Of a stretch of 64,000 nucleotides of DNA, positions 53,723 to 62,607 are shown piece after piece (within the stretch, counting starts at the first letter, position 1; each line of letters opens with the position of its first letter). Made by a program: the position numbers and the translations under genes. The notes beneath the pieces were generated by a model that worked only from the letters and a program-made list of their open reading frames with translations, had not been told where the DNA came from and did not search any database. Origin of the DNA: Aequorivita antarctica (GTDB taxonomy: Bacteria; Bacteroidota; Bacteroidia; Flavobacteriales; Flavobacteriaceae); the NCBI RefSeq assembly GCF_007997155.1, contig NZ_VORT01000002.1:248001-312000 (forward strand), written 5' to 3'.

Positions 53723-54591
53723 TCTGTAACTTTTTCTAAAGTGTATTGAATAAGTGCATCTATGGTTTTTGATGCATTTTTACTGAAAGTTCCGGAAGCA
53801 CGATTAGCAATAATTGCATTCATTGAAATAGCTCGATGGCCTAGCAATTTGGCCATCCCGTACATTGTTGCGGTTTCCATTTCCAGGTTGGTGATCTTTT
53901 TCTTTTTATAGCGGAAGGAAGTTAGCTTTTCATTTAGTTTTTCATCCTTCAATTTTGCGCGAAGCACCCGGCCTTGCGGCCCATAAAAACCAACATTGGT
54001 AATAGTTATACCTTGAATAGTATTTTCAGATGTAAATTTTTTCAGCAAAGTTTTATCAGCCTCTACGGCATAGGGAACCGAATTGTCTGGATTCCATTGG
54101 GTATGGTCAATAAACGATTGTGCAAAATCGCGATTGAAAATTTTATCCGTTTTGTCGTAATAATGCATTACGTTATCTAATCCGATGCCGAGTGTACTAA
54201 TCAAAAAGCTATCCACTTTAACATCGGGAGTCAAGCCTCCAGAGGTTCCAATCCTAATAATATCAAGCGACGTCAGCTTTTTCTTGACTTGACGCTTTTC
54301 AAAATCTATATTCACCAAAGCATCCAGTTCATTGAAGACAATGTCAATATTGTCGGGACCAATTCCGGTAGAAATCACGCTAATACGCTTTCCTTTGTAG
54401 GTTCCAGTGTGGGTTTTGAATTCGCGATGTTCGGCCTTTGTTTCAATGGTGTCGAAATATTTGGAAACCATTTCTACACGGTCGGGATCGCCTACAGTAA
54501 TTACGGTTGCAGCAAGCTGTGAAGGAGCCAGATTCAAATGGTAAATTTTACCTTCAGGCGTCAATATTAGTTCAGATTCTTCAATTCTCAT
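53719..54591 (-). CDS. Nucleoside phosphorylase (uridine/purine phosphorylase family)
   Basis: A 290-residue phosphorylase of the PNP/UDP family, using the ATG at 54591 (a longer TTG start at 54612 would overlap SUI1). Motifs: VGDPDRVEMVSKYFD at the N terminus, IRIGTSGGLTPDVKVDSFL, TNVGFYGPQGRVLR, and NLEMETATMYGMAKLLGHRA (Glu-Met-Glu/Thr pattern that binds the ribose). Closest in pattern to uridine phosphorylase. It cleaves nucleosides with phosphate into base and ribose-1-phosphate; base specificity cannot be fixed. It follows SUI1 and precedes the PBP-fold gene in one operon. Confidence 0.9.
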   Translation of the reverse strand: MRIEESELILTPEGKIYHLNLAPSQLAATVITVGDPDRVEMVSKYFDTIETKAEHREFKTHTGTYKGKRISVISTGIGPDNIDIVFNELDALVNIDFEKRQVKKKLTSLDIIRIGTSGGLTPDVKVDSFLISTLGIGLDNVMHYYDKTDKIFNRDFAQSFIDHTQWNPDNSVPYAVEADKTLLKKFTSENTIQGITITNVGFYGPQGRVLRAKLKDEKLNEKLTSFRYKKKKITNLEMETATMYGMAKLLGHRAISMNAIIANRASGTFSKNASKTIDALIQYTLEKVTE

Positions 54592-54601
54592 CCTTTTATT
54601 T

Positions 54602-54931
54602 TTATCCCCCAACCCGTTTAACCTTAAATCCCTTTTCTTTTAGGAATTTCATAATCTTATCGCGATAGTCTCCTTGAATAATAATTTGTTCATTTTTAAA
54701 ACTTCCCCCAACACTTAATAGCTGTTTCAATTCCTTTGCAAGAATCTTGAAATCACTATCCGCACCGGTGTAGCCTTCTATAATGGTAATCGGTTTCCCC
54801 TTTCTCTTTTCATACTTACAAATTAACGGGTCGTCTTGCATCCAAATAGTAGGTTCCTCATTCGTTTCGGGAACATCTTTTGGATCGTGGTCGGGAAATA
54901 GATTTTTTAATTGTTCTTCTAAGGAATTCAA
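54602..54931 (-). CDS. SUI1/eIF1-like translation factor (YciH family)
   Basis: A 109-residue protein with the SUI1 fold: RKGKPITIIEGYTGADSDFKILAKELKQLLSVGGSFKNEQIIIQGDYRDKIMKFLKEKGF, the C-terminal glycine-rich strand characteristic of the family. YciH-like proteins in bacteria affect start-site fidelity in vitro but are not essential. First gene of the three-gene minus-strand operon to 52856. Confidence 0.93.
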   Translation of the reverse strand: MNSLEEQLKNLFPDHDPKDVPETNEEPTIWMQDDPLICKYEKRKGKPITIIEGYTGADSDFKILAKELKQLLSVGGSFKNEQIIIQGDYRDKIMKFLKEKGFKVKRVGG

Positions 54932-55003
54932 GATTTAAAATTTAAGATTTGTGATTTCGGCTCCGCACAATCCCCGAATCGGTCCCTGAGCGAAATAGAA
55001 GGG

Positions 55004-55954
55004 TTATTTTTTAATTAATCCAATTTCCACCAATCGCTGGTGTAAAAATTCACCTGCTGTAATATCACCAAATGCTTTTGGGTGTGCTTCGTCAATACAT
55101 TCTGGCAAACAATTCAATTTCATATCGCAGCGCGGATGCATAAAGAAAGGTATTGAGTAGCGCGGGCTTCCCCATTCTTCACGAGGTGGATTTATAACCC
55201 TATGTATAGTAGAGCGAAGTTTATTGTTAGTGAGGCGTTCAAGCATATCGCCCACGTTTATAACCAATTCGTCATCCTTAGGAATTGCATCAATCCATTC
55301 GCCATCTTTTCTCAAAACTTGAAGACCACCAGCAGAGGCTCCCATTAATAGTGTAATAAGATTGATATCTCCGTGGGCTCCTGCACGCACCGCTCCTTTG
55401 GGCTCTTCAGTAATAGGAGGGTAGTGAATTGGGCGAAGGATGCTATTGCCATTATTTGCCCAATGGTCAAAATAGAACTCATCCAAGCCAATATAAAGTG
55501 CCAATGCTCTAAGCACATAAATTCCAGTTTTTTCAAGCATTCGGTATGCTTCCATACCAGTATGGTTAAAATCGAGCAATTCCTTAACATGAACGTTTTT
55601 CGGATATTCTTCCTCGAGTTTAGCATCTGCAGAAGGCTCTTGTCCAAAATGCCAAAACTCTTTTAAGTCTCCTTCTTTTTTTCCTTTAGCATGCTCTTTT
55701 CCGAAGGAAATATAACCGCGCTGTCCGCCTAGACCTGCAATTTCATATTTTTCTTTCACTTCAAGTGGAAGTGCAAAAAAGTTTTTCACTTCTTTATATA
55801 GTTCATCGACCAAATCATCACTTAGGAAGTGATTTTTAAGGGATACAAAACCTATGTCTTCGTATGCTGAACCTATTTCATTTACAAACTTTTGCTTTCT
55901 ATTTGGGTCTTCAGAAAGGAAATCGGCTAAATCTACACTGGGTATATTGTTCAT
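55004..55954 (-). CDS. Isopenicillin N synthase-like 2-oxoglutarate/Fe(II) oxygenase
   Basis: A 316-residue IPNS/ACCO-family oxygenase. The iron ligands His194 and Asp196 (HGD) and His251 (IHRVINPP), plus Arg265/Ser267 (RYS), are all in place. Such proteins oxidise many small molecules; a plausible non-antibiotic role cannot be excluded and no antibiotic cluster surrounds it. It stands alone, divergent from the E1 fusion gene with a 119-base spacer. Confidence 0.85.
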   Translation of the reverse strand: MNNIPSVDLADFLSEDPNRKQKFVNEIGSAYEDIGFVSLKNHFLSDDLVDELYKEVKNFFALPLEVKEKYEIAGLGGQRGYISFGKEHAKGKKEGDLKEFWHFGQEPSADAKLEEEYPKNVHVKELLDFNHTGMEAYRMLEKTGIYVLRALALYIGLDEFYFDHWANNGNSILRPIHYPPITEEPKGAVRAGAHGDINLITLLMGASAGGLQVLRKDGEWIDAIPKDDELVINVGDMLERLTNNKLRSTIHRVINPPREEWGSPRYSIPFFMHPRCDMKLNCLPECIDEAHPKAFGDITAGEFLHQRLVEIGLIKK

Positions 55955-56076
55955 AGCAATTGAATTTAGCTTACAAAGATACCAAATTGTAAAAGTTTTT
56001 CCTCAGATAAAATTTGCTTTAATAATCCTTATTACAATGGGTTTTTTTCTACTTTTGAATCTTCTAATTACTAATG

Positions 56077-58083
56077 ATGAAACCTGAAACAACACCACAT
56101 ATTTTCTTCGATTATAACCGAAAAAATCTTGACAATGAAACCTTGCTAAAACTTTACCGTGGAATGCTGAAGCCACGGATGATAGAAGAAAAAATGCTCA
56201 TTCTTCTGCGTCAAGGAAAAGTTTCAAAATGGTTTAGTGGCATAGGTCAAGAAGCTATTTCAGTAGGGATTACAGCTGTTTTGGACAAAGACGAATACAT
56301 TTTACCCATGCACCGAAACTTGGCGGTTTTCACGATGCGCGATATTCCGCTCCACAGATTGTTTTCGCAATGGCAGGGAAAAGCAAACGGATTTACAAAA
56401 GGTCGCGATAGAAGTTTTCACTTTGGAACACAGGAATTCCACATTATTGGAATGATTTCGCACTTAGGCCCTCAATTTGGTGTTGCTGATGGAATTGCTC
56501 TGGCAAACAAATTAAAAGGAAATAATAAAGTATGTGCCGTATTTACAGGAGAAGGTGGCACTAGTGAAGGTGATATTCACGAAGCGTTAAACGTTGCTTC
56601 TGTTTGGCAACTTCCTGTTCTTTTTTGTGTTGAAAACAACGGTTACGGCCTTTCAACGCCAACCAACGAACAGTATAATTGTGAAAATATAGCCGATCGT
56701 GGAAAAGGCTATGGGATGGAAGCCCATATAATTGAAGGCAACGATATTTTGGAAGTTTATACCAAACTGAAAGATTTAGTTGAAAGTATGCGGAAAAATC
56801 CACGTCCGGTGTTGTTAGAGTTCAAAACCTTCAGAATGCGCGGTCATGAAGAGGCGAGTGGCACAAAATACGTTCCAACAGACTTGATTGACGAATGGGG
56901 ACTGCGAGATCCGCTTGTAAATTATGAAAGCTATTTGCTCGGGGAAGGTATACTTTCTGAAGAAAAAATCCAAGAGTTTAAAGATGAATTCAAGCACGAA
57001 ATTGATTCGAATCTAGATATTGCTTTTGCAGAACCAAAAATAGAATCTACTGAAGCTAATGAATTAAATGATGTTTACAAAGAGTTTAATTATCAGGATG
57101 TTAAAGAAAATTCAAATAAAGAAAATATTCGCTTAATTGATGCTATTTCTCAAGGTTTGAAACAATCCATGGAACGTCACGACAATCTTGTGATTATGGG
57201 CCAAGATGTTGCTGAGTACGGCGGAGTTTTTAAAATAACAGAAGGGTTTTTGGAGCAGTTCGGTAAAGAACGGGTCCGCAACACACCTATTTGTGAATCT
57301 GCCATCGTTTCTGCGGCAATGGGACTTTCCATTAATGGATTTAAAGCGGTAGTGGAAATGCAATTTGCAGATTTTGTTACTTCGGGTTTTAACCCAATTA
57401 TAAATCATCTTGCAAAAAGTCATTACCGATGGAATGAAAAAGCTGATGTAGTAGTCCGAATGCCCTGTGGCGCAGGAGTAGGAGCGGGGCCGTTCCATAG
57501 TCAAACAAATGAGGCGTGGTTTACACACACACCTGGCTTAAAAGTTGTTTACCCAGCTTTTCCTTACGATGCCAAAGGATTATTGGCTACATGTATTGAA
57601 GATCCCAACCCCGTGATGTTTTTTGAACATAAAGCATTGTATAGAAGTATTAGACAAGATGTGCCCACGGATTATTACACACTTCCTCTGGGTAAAGCTT
57701 CCGTTTTAAAAGAAGGAAAAGACGTTACTATAATAACTTATGGAGCCGGAGTACATTGGGCTTTGGAAACTCTGGAACAAAATCCAGAAATAAGTGCAGA
57801 CTTAATCGATTTGCGAACATTAATCCCTTTGGATACCGAAGCAATTTACAGTTCAGTTAAGAAAACTGGAAAGGTAATTATCCTTCAAGAAGATTCAATA
57901 TTTGGGGGTATTGCTTCAGATATCTCCGCATTGATAATGGAGAATTGTTTTGAAAATTTGGACGCTCCTGTAAAGCGGGTTGCCAGTCTAGAAACACCTA
58001 TTCCTTTTGCGGCAAACTTAGAATCTTCTTATCTTCCTAAAGAAAAATTTAAAAAAAACCTATTAAATTTATTATCTTACTAA
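56077..58083 (+). CDS. Fused alpha/beta E1 of a branched-chain 2-oxoacid dehydrogenase type complex
   Basis: About 668 residues from the second methionine (56077). The N-terminal half is the E1 alpha-type thiamin-pyrophosphate domain (GEGGTSEGDIHEALNVASVW, ENNGYGLSTPTNEQY). The second half is the E1 beta type (MGQDVAEYGGVFKITEGF, EMQFADFVTSGFNPI, DLRTLIPLDTE). Fused E1 proteins of this kind are typical in Bacteroidota for the branched-chain 2-oxoacid dehydrogenase. E2 and E3 are encoded elsewhere. Catalytic histidine and Mg-binding features appear intact. Confidence 0.92.
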   Translation: MKPETTPHIFFDYNRKNLDNETLLKLYRGMLKPRMIEEKMLILLRQGKVSKWFSGIGQEAISVGITAVLDKDEYILPMHRNLAVFTMRDIPLHRLFSQWQGKANGFTKGRDRSFHFGTQEFHIIGMISHLGPQFGVADGIALANKLKGNNKVCAVFTGEGGTSEGDIHEALNVASVWQLPVLFCVENNGYGLSTPTNEQYNCENIADRGKGYGMEAHIIEGNDILEVYTKLKDLVESMRKNPRPVLLEFKTFRMRGHEEASGTKYVPTDLIDEWGLRDPLVNYESYLLGEGILSEEKIQEFKDEFKHEIDSNLDIAFAEPKIESTEANELNDVYKEFNYQDVKENSNKENIRLIDAISQGLKQSMERHDNLVIMGQDVAEYGGVFKITEGFLEQFGKERVRNTPICESAIVSAAMGLSINGFKAVVEMQFADFVTSGFNPIINHLAKSHYRWNEKADVVVRMPCGAGVGAGPFHSQTNEAWFTHTPGLKVVYPAFPYDAKGLLATCIEDPNPVMFFEHKALYRSIRQDVPTDYYTLPLGKASVLKEGKDVTIITYGAGVHWALETLEQNPEISADLIDLRTLIPLDTEAIYSSVKKTGKVIILQEDSIFGGIASDISALIMENCFENLDAPVKRVASLETPIPFAANLESSYLPKEKFKKNLLNLLSY

Positions 58084-58180
58084 TAATTTAACATTCGTTG
58101 TTAAACTTTAGACAAAGATAATCCAAACGTTAAAATTGTTGTTTAATTTAGTGCCATACTAATCATTAAACCCAAAAACT

Positions 58181-58342
58181 ATGTTACGTTGGATCGTTAT
58201 TTTCTTAGTTATTGCAATCATTGCAGCAATTTTTGGTTTTGGAGGCATCGCAGAAGGTGCAGCTGATATCGCAAAAATTATCTTTTACATCTTTATAGTT
58301 CTTTTAGCAATATCATTACTCTCAAGATTATTTAAAAGATAA
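58181..58342 (+). CDS. DUF1328 (YtjA-like) small membrane protein
   Basis: A 53-residue protein with two transmembrane helices separated by a short loop, [19 protein letters not shown], matching DUF1328. These proteins are stress-inducible in many bacteria; function unknown. The gene has an ATG at 58181. It lies 45 bases upstream of the lipocalin-like gene and could share its promoter. Confidence 0.85.
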   Translation: MLRWIVIFLVIAIIAAIFGFGGIAEGAADIAKIIFYIFIVLLAISLLSRLFKR

Positions 58343-58386
58343 AAAATTTACTAACCCCTTTTTTTTAAACACAAAAACTATCATTT

Positions 58387-58866
58387 ATGAAAAAAATCCT
58401 CATTTTGGCCCTGATTGCGGCCACAGCATTTTCTTGCGGAACACCAAAAACCGTTCAAGAATCTCGAAAAGTTATTAAAGGCTATTGGACTTTGGAAAAT
58501 ATAACATACGGTTCCTCAGGAACTTATAATGTTACTTTATTCAACGATACTTCAGTAGAATGTTTCGAAGGAAGTACTTGGAGATTCATTCCAAATAACA
58601 ATACTGGTAATTATACTATTGACAACTCTAACTGTCCAACAGGTCAACGCGATTTCATCTTTACTATAATAGAAATTGATCCCGCTTCTGGACTATATGA
58701 TTTTATGGTAAAACCAACAGATGCAAAGGGAAGATCAGAAGATAAAACTGGATTCAGATTGCACCTTGCCCAACTTAACGATAACTCAATGCGTTGGGAA
58801 CAAACGGTGAGTTTGGATGGCAAACCTTTTAAAATAAACATGAATTTTTCTAAAATAAACGAATAA
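58387..58866 (+). CDS. Lipocalin-like lipoprotein
   Basis: A 159-residue protein with a lipoprotein signal (TAFSCGTPK, cysteine at about residue 17). The mature part (GYWTLENITYGSSGTYNVTLF, SVECFEGSTWRFIPNNNTGNYTI) resembles the lipocalin-like domain of Bacteroidota lipoproteins, which bind or shield hydrophobic ligands in the outer membrane. Ligand unknown. The OmpA-like gene follows by five bases. Confidence 0.85.
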   Translation: MKKILILALIAATAFSCGTPKTVQESRKVIKGYWTLENITYGSSGTYNVTLFNDTSVECFEGSTWRFIPNNNTGNYTIDNSNCPTGQRDFIFTIIEIDPASGLYDFMVKPTDAKGRSEDKTGFRLHLAQLNDNSMRWEQTVSLDGKPFKINMNFSKINE

Positions 58867-58871
58867 TAATT

Positions 58872-59579
58872 ATGAAAACATATTTAAAACAAACCGCATT
58901 AGTAGCTTTAGCTTTTACACTTATTTTAAGCCTAGGAAGCTGTGAAGCCACTAAAAATGCTAACAATAAACAAAAGGGTGCCGTAATTGGAGCCACAAGC
59001 GGAGCCGTATTGGGTGCAATACTTGGTAACAATATTGGTAAAGGTGGCAATGGAGCGCTTGGCGCAGTCATTGGCGGCGTAGTTGGTGGTGGAGCTGGAG
59101 TTCTTATTGGAAACAAAATGGATAAGCAGGCCCAAAAGATTGAGCAAGAAATCCCCGGAGCTCAAGTAGTAAGAGTAGATGACGGAATCGTGATTACTTT
59201 TGACGAAAATAGTGGCGTTTATTTTGATACAGCTAAATATAATATCAACGCAGCATCACAGGCCACTTTAGATAAATTGGCAAATGTATTAAAAGAGTAT
59301 GCAGATACTGATGTTCTTGTTGTGGGTCATACTGATAGCGTAGGTGCTGATGAAATGAACATGACACTTTCAAAGAATAGAGCGCAGTCCGTTACTAATT
59401 ATTTTGTACAGAGCAAAGGTTTAAGCGCTGGCAGATTCACTACCAATTGGTATGGTGAAACGGCTCCAGTTGCAGACAATACAACAGCTGAAGGTCGTGC
59501 TAAAAACCGCCGTGTAAACCTTGCTATCATTCCAAATGAAAAAATGAAGAATGAAGCTAAGCAACAAGCTGGCGAATAG
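58872..59579 (+). CDS. OmpA-family lipoprotein with glycine-zipper domain
   Basis: A 235-residue protein: lipoprotein signal (LGSCEAT), a glycine-zipper region (GAVIGATSGAVLGAILGNNIGKGG, GAVIGGVVGGGAGVLIGN) and a C-terminal OmpA peptidoglycan-binding domain (YFDTAKYNINAASQATLDKLA, VGHTDSVGADEMNMTLSKNRAQSV). It links the outer membrane to the cell wall. Follows the lipocalin-like gene and ends at a terminator, so the DUF1328, lipocalin and OmpA genes form a small envelope unit. Confidence 0.93.
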   Translation: MKTYLKQTALVALAFTLILSLGSCEATKNANNKQKGAVIGATSGAVLGAILGNNIGKGGNGALGAVIGGVVGGGAGVLIGNKMDKQAQKIEQEIPGAQVVRVDDGIVITFDENSGVYFDTAKYNINAASQATLDKLANVLKEYADTDVLVVGHTDSVGADEMNMTLSKNRAQSVTNYFVQSKGLSAGRFTTNWYGETAPVADNTTAEGRAKNRRVNLAIIPNEKMKNEAKQQAGE

Positions 59580-59598
59580 TTAGAAACTTAAATATTTT

Positions 59599-59637
59599 AA
59601 AAAATCCCTACCTCTCTTTAGGTCGGGATTTTTTTTT
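59599..59637 (+). terminator. Terminator after the OmpA-like gene
   Basis: AAAAAATCCC-ACCT and AGGT-GGGATTTTTT pair across a short loop with one mismatch and end in a T-run, 20 bases after the stop. Confidence 0.75.
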
Positions 59638-59653
59638 AGCTTTAAAGTCAAAC

Positions 59654-60781
59654 ATGGCAAATAGAACAAAACGAGATGTTGTAATAATAGGCGGTGGCCT
59701 GGCAGGCCTTTCAGCCGCATTGCATCTTGCTAACAACAATTGTAAAGTATGTTTGATTGAGAAAAATGAATATCCGCACCACAGAGTTTGTGGCGAGTAT
59801 GTGAGTAACGAAGTATTGCCTTATCTAATTTCTTTGGGAATCAATCCCTTTTCAGTTGGAGCCAAAAAAATATCAAAATTTGAAATTACCGACTCCAAAG
59901 GTGCTCCATTAAAAGCCAGTTTGCCCCTCGGAGGTTTTGGGATTAGCCGTTATGCTTTTGACAATTTGTTGTTTGAAGCCTTAAAGAATAAAGCTGAAAT
60001 TATTTTTGACACCGTTGAAAAAGTAACTTTTGAAGAGAATCATTTTTCGGTTACAACCAAAAAAAAGAATATTTTGAAAGCAGATTTTGTGATAGGAGCC
60101 TATGGAAAAAGATCTAATTTGGATTCTTTTTTAAATCGAAAATTTATGCAGCAAACTTCGCCTTGGCTTGCTGTGAAAGCTCACTATGATTATGATTTCC
60201 CTGATGATACTGTTGCATTGCATAATTTTAAAGGTGGCTATTGCGGGTTAAGCAAAACTGAAACCAATACCGTAAACGCTTGTTATTTGTCCACTTTTAA
60301 GTCCTTTAAGAAATATGGTGTTATTGATGCCTTTCAGAAAAAGGAGCTTTCAAAAAATCCTTATTTGGATAAATTTTTTAAAGAAGCAAAACCGATCTTC
60401 AAAAAACCATTAACCATCAGCCAGGTTTCTTTTCAGAAAAAAGAGCCTGTAAAAAACCATATCTTTATGTTGGGTGATAGTGCAGGACTCATTCACCCGC
60501 TCTGCGGTAATGGAATGGCAATGGCAATAAAGAGCTCCCAAATTTTTTCAGAATTGTTTCTCAAAGCATTTCAAGAAAACAATTTTGATAGAACCAAATT
60601 GGAAGAGGATTACACAGCACAATGGCAAAAAGAATTTGGAGAGAGATTAAAAACAGGAAGATTTATCCAGCGTATTTTGATGGATCCCTTTGCTTCAAAA
60701 GTAGGTTTTTCATTAGCAAAGATTGTTCCTTCGTTGTTGCCGAAATTAATTGAAAAAACACACGGAAGCCAAACAAAATGA
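59654..60781 (+). CDS. FAD-dependent oxidoreductase (geranylgeranyl reductase-like/SrsC-like flavoprotein)
   Basis: A 375-residue flavoprotein with the N-terminal GGGLAGLSAALHLANNNCKVCLIEKN dinucleotide fold, GEYVSNEVLP, GAYGKRSNLD (DG-type motif) and MLGDSAGLIHPLCGNGMAMAI (GD-type motif). It belongs to the group I flavin hydroxylase/geranylgeranyl reductase-like family. In this cluster, between a terminator and an ATGA-overlapped methyltransferase gene, it could hydroxylate the ring made by the type III PKS as SrsC does in Streptomyces. No membrane segments. First gene of the cluster. Confidence 0.85.
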   Translation: MANRTKRDVVIIGGGLAGLSAALHLANNNCKVCLIEKNEYPHHRVCGEYVSNEVLPYLISLGINPFSVGAKKISKFEITDSKGAPLKASLPLGGFGISRYAFDNLLFEALKNKAEIIFDTVEKVTFEENHFSVTTKKKNILKADFVIGAYGKRSNLDSFLNRKFMQQTSPWLAVKAHYDYDFPDDTVALHNFKGGYCGLSKTETNTVNACYLSTFKSFKKYGVIDAFQKKELSKNPYLDKFFKEAKPIFKKPLTISQVSFQKKEPVKNHIFMLGDSAGLIHPLCGNGMAMAIKSSQIFSELFLKAFQENNFDRTKLEEDYTAQWQKEFGERLKTGRFIQRILMDPFASKVGFSLAKIVPSLLPKLIEKTHGSQTK

Positions 60782-61503
60782 TAACCTTCAGCCATAAATA
60801 TAGGTCAGACCAAGTCGAGATAATGGACGACTTGGATTTTCAAGGGGAAGAAATGAAAAATCTTCTAAAAGACTTGAAAACAGTTAACAAATGGCTGGGT
60901 GGAAATAATATTACAATCGATGGCTTACAAAAGTTATTGAAAAATCATCCAAAAAGCAAAAGCATTACGCTTTTAGACATTGGGTGTGGTGATGGCGAAT
61001 TCCTCCGAAAATGCAGTGATTTTGGAAATAAAAACCATTTCAATTTTAAATGTATTGGATTGGATTTCAACGAAAACATTATAGCGGTTGCCAGAAAGCA
61101 AAGCAATAATTATCCAAACATTTCTTTTGAAAAAGTTGATGTTTTTTTGAATGAAGAATCAATTCCAAATTGCGATATTGCATTGTGTACGCTGTTTTTA
61201 CATCATTTCAGTAATGAAAAGATTGAAAGTTTATTGAATACGTTATTGAAAAAAGTAAATATAGGCTTGATAATAAACGACTTGCAACGCAGCAAACAAG
61301 CCTTTAACCTGTTTAAGATAGTAAGTAAACTATTTTTGAAAACAAAAACCGCAAAACACGATGGATTGGTTTCCATTGCGCGAGGATTCAAAAAAAGTGA
61401 ATTGGAAAGTATTTCCAAAAAAATCCCAAATCAACAAAGCGCTATCCACTGGCGTTGGGCATTCCGATATCAATGGATACTTAAAAAAACTTATGAACGT
61501 TAA
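60778..61503 (+). CDS. SAM-dependent methyltransferase
   Basis: A 241-residue class I methyltransferase with motif I LLDIGCGDGEFLRK and post-motif residues CIGLDFNENIIAVAR. The N-terminal region (RSDQVEIMDDLDFQGEEM) resembles UbiE-like methyltransferases that modify phenolic rings. It overlaps the flavoprotein gene by ATGA and its 3' end overlaps the start of the type III PKS by 11 bases, indicating tight coupling. A role in methylating the PKS ring is inferred. Confidence 0.85.
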   Translation: MITFSHKYRSDQVEIMDDLDFQGEEMKNLLKDLKTVNKWLGGNNITIDGLQKLLKNHPKSKSITLLDIGCGDGEFLRKCSDFGNKNHFNFKCIGLDFNENIIAVARKQSNNYPNISFEKVDVFLNEESIPNCDIALCTLFLHHFSNEKIESLLNTLLKKVNIGLIINDLQRSKQAFNLFKIVSKLFLKTKTAKHDGLVSIARGFKKSELESISKKIPNQQSAIHWRWAFRYQWILKKTYER

Positions 61504-62545
61504 AATAACCACAGTAGCAAAACAGCTTCCTGCATTCAGCAGAGAGACTGCGGAAGTAATTCCATTTGTAAAACAATGGATGCATGCACAAGACAGCCGA
61601 TTCCAAAGAAAAGTGATAAAAATATTTGAAGGAGCGGGAGTGGACAAACGTTATTCTATTATGGATCCTATTGAAGTTTTCACAAAAACAAGTTTTGAAG
61701 AACGCAATGATATCTACGTCCGAGAAATAACGAAGCTAGGCAAACAATGCCTCCTAAAAGCACTTGATAAAGCAAACTGGAAACCTACAGATATAGATTT
61801 TATAATCACCGTTAGCTGCACTGGAATTATGATTCCATCAGTAGATGCCTATTTGATTAACGAACTGAAAATGAAGCAAGACATTGTGCGTCTTCCCGTG
61901 ACAGAAATGGGTTGTGCTGCTGGGATTTCGGGAATTATTTATGCAAACAATTTTTTAAAGGCAAATCCTGGAAAGCGTGCCGCGGTTATTGCATTAGAAG
62001 CACCCACTGCCACTTTTCAATTGGAGGATTTTTCAATGGTGAACATTGTTAGCGCGGCAATCTTTGGTGATGGCGCCGCCTGTGTGTTGCTATCCTCTAA
62101 TGAAGCAGATGAAGGCCCCGAAATACTCGCTGAAGAAATGTACCATTTTTATGACGCTACTGATATGATGGGCTTTAAACTTGTAAACACAGGACTTCAA
62201 ATGATTCTCGACAAAAATGTTCCCGAAAAGATTACAGAACACTTTCCAGAAATTGTATATCCCTTTCTGAAAAAAAACAATCTTGAAATTAAAGATATTA
62301 ACCACCTTATTTTTCATCCCGGGGGACGAAAAATATTGGAAACCGTTGAGGATTTGTTCGGCAGTTTGGGCAAAAATATTGAAGATACCAAAGAAGTGCT
62401 TAAATTGTATGGCAATATGAGCAGTGCCACAGTGCTGTATGTTTTAGAACGCTTTATGGACCAAAAACCCAAAAGTGGGGATTTGGGCTTGATGCTCAGT
62501 TTTGGTCCTGGTTTTTCGGCACAAAGAGTTTTACTTAAATTTTAA
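61493..62545 (+). CDS. Type III polyketide synthase (chalcone/stilbene synthase family)
   Basis: A 350-residue type III PKS, started at MNVKITTVAKQLPAF (61493); an upstream in-frame extension to 61361 overlaps the methyltransferase and is rejected. The catalytic triad is complete: Cys141 in EMGCAAGISG, His275 in FHPGGRKIL, Asn308 in YGNMSSAT. The C-terminal GLMLSFGPGFSAQR matches the substrate-gating GPG loop. The enzyme condenses a starter acyl-CoA or acyl-ACP with malonyl-CoA units to give pyrones, resorcinols or phloroglucinols; the family range cannot be narrowed from sequence. The surrounding fatty-acid type genes suggest a long-chain acyl starter. Confidence 0.92.
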   Translation: MNVKITTVAKQLPAFSRETAEVIPFVKQWMHAQDSRFQRKVIKIFEGAGVDKRYSIMDPIEVFTKTSFEERNDIYVREITKLGKQCLLKALDKANWKPTDIDFIITVSCTGIMIPSVDAYLINELKMKQDIVRLPVTEMGCAAGISGIIYANNFLKANPGKRAAVIALEAPTATFQLEDFSMVNIVSAAIFGDGAACVLLSSNEADEGPEILAEEMYHFYDATDMMGFKLVNTGLQMILDKNVPEKITEHFPEIVYPFLKKNNLEIKDINHLIFHPGGRKILETVEDLFGSLGKNIEDTKEVLKLYGNMSSATVLYVLERFMDQKPKSGDLGLMLSFGPGFSAQRVLLKF

Positions 62546-62607
62546 AATTCGTTGTTCAATTATTTAATACCGGTTACTTAGCAGAGCCGTAGTGACATAG
62601 ATTATTT

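Noticed and set aside
61361-61492. N-terminal extension of the type III PKS frame
   Set aside because: Overlaps the methyltransferase for 130 bases and lacks resemblance to the family; the homologous start is MNVKITT at 61493.
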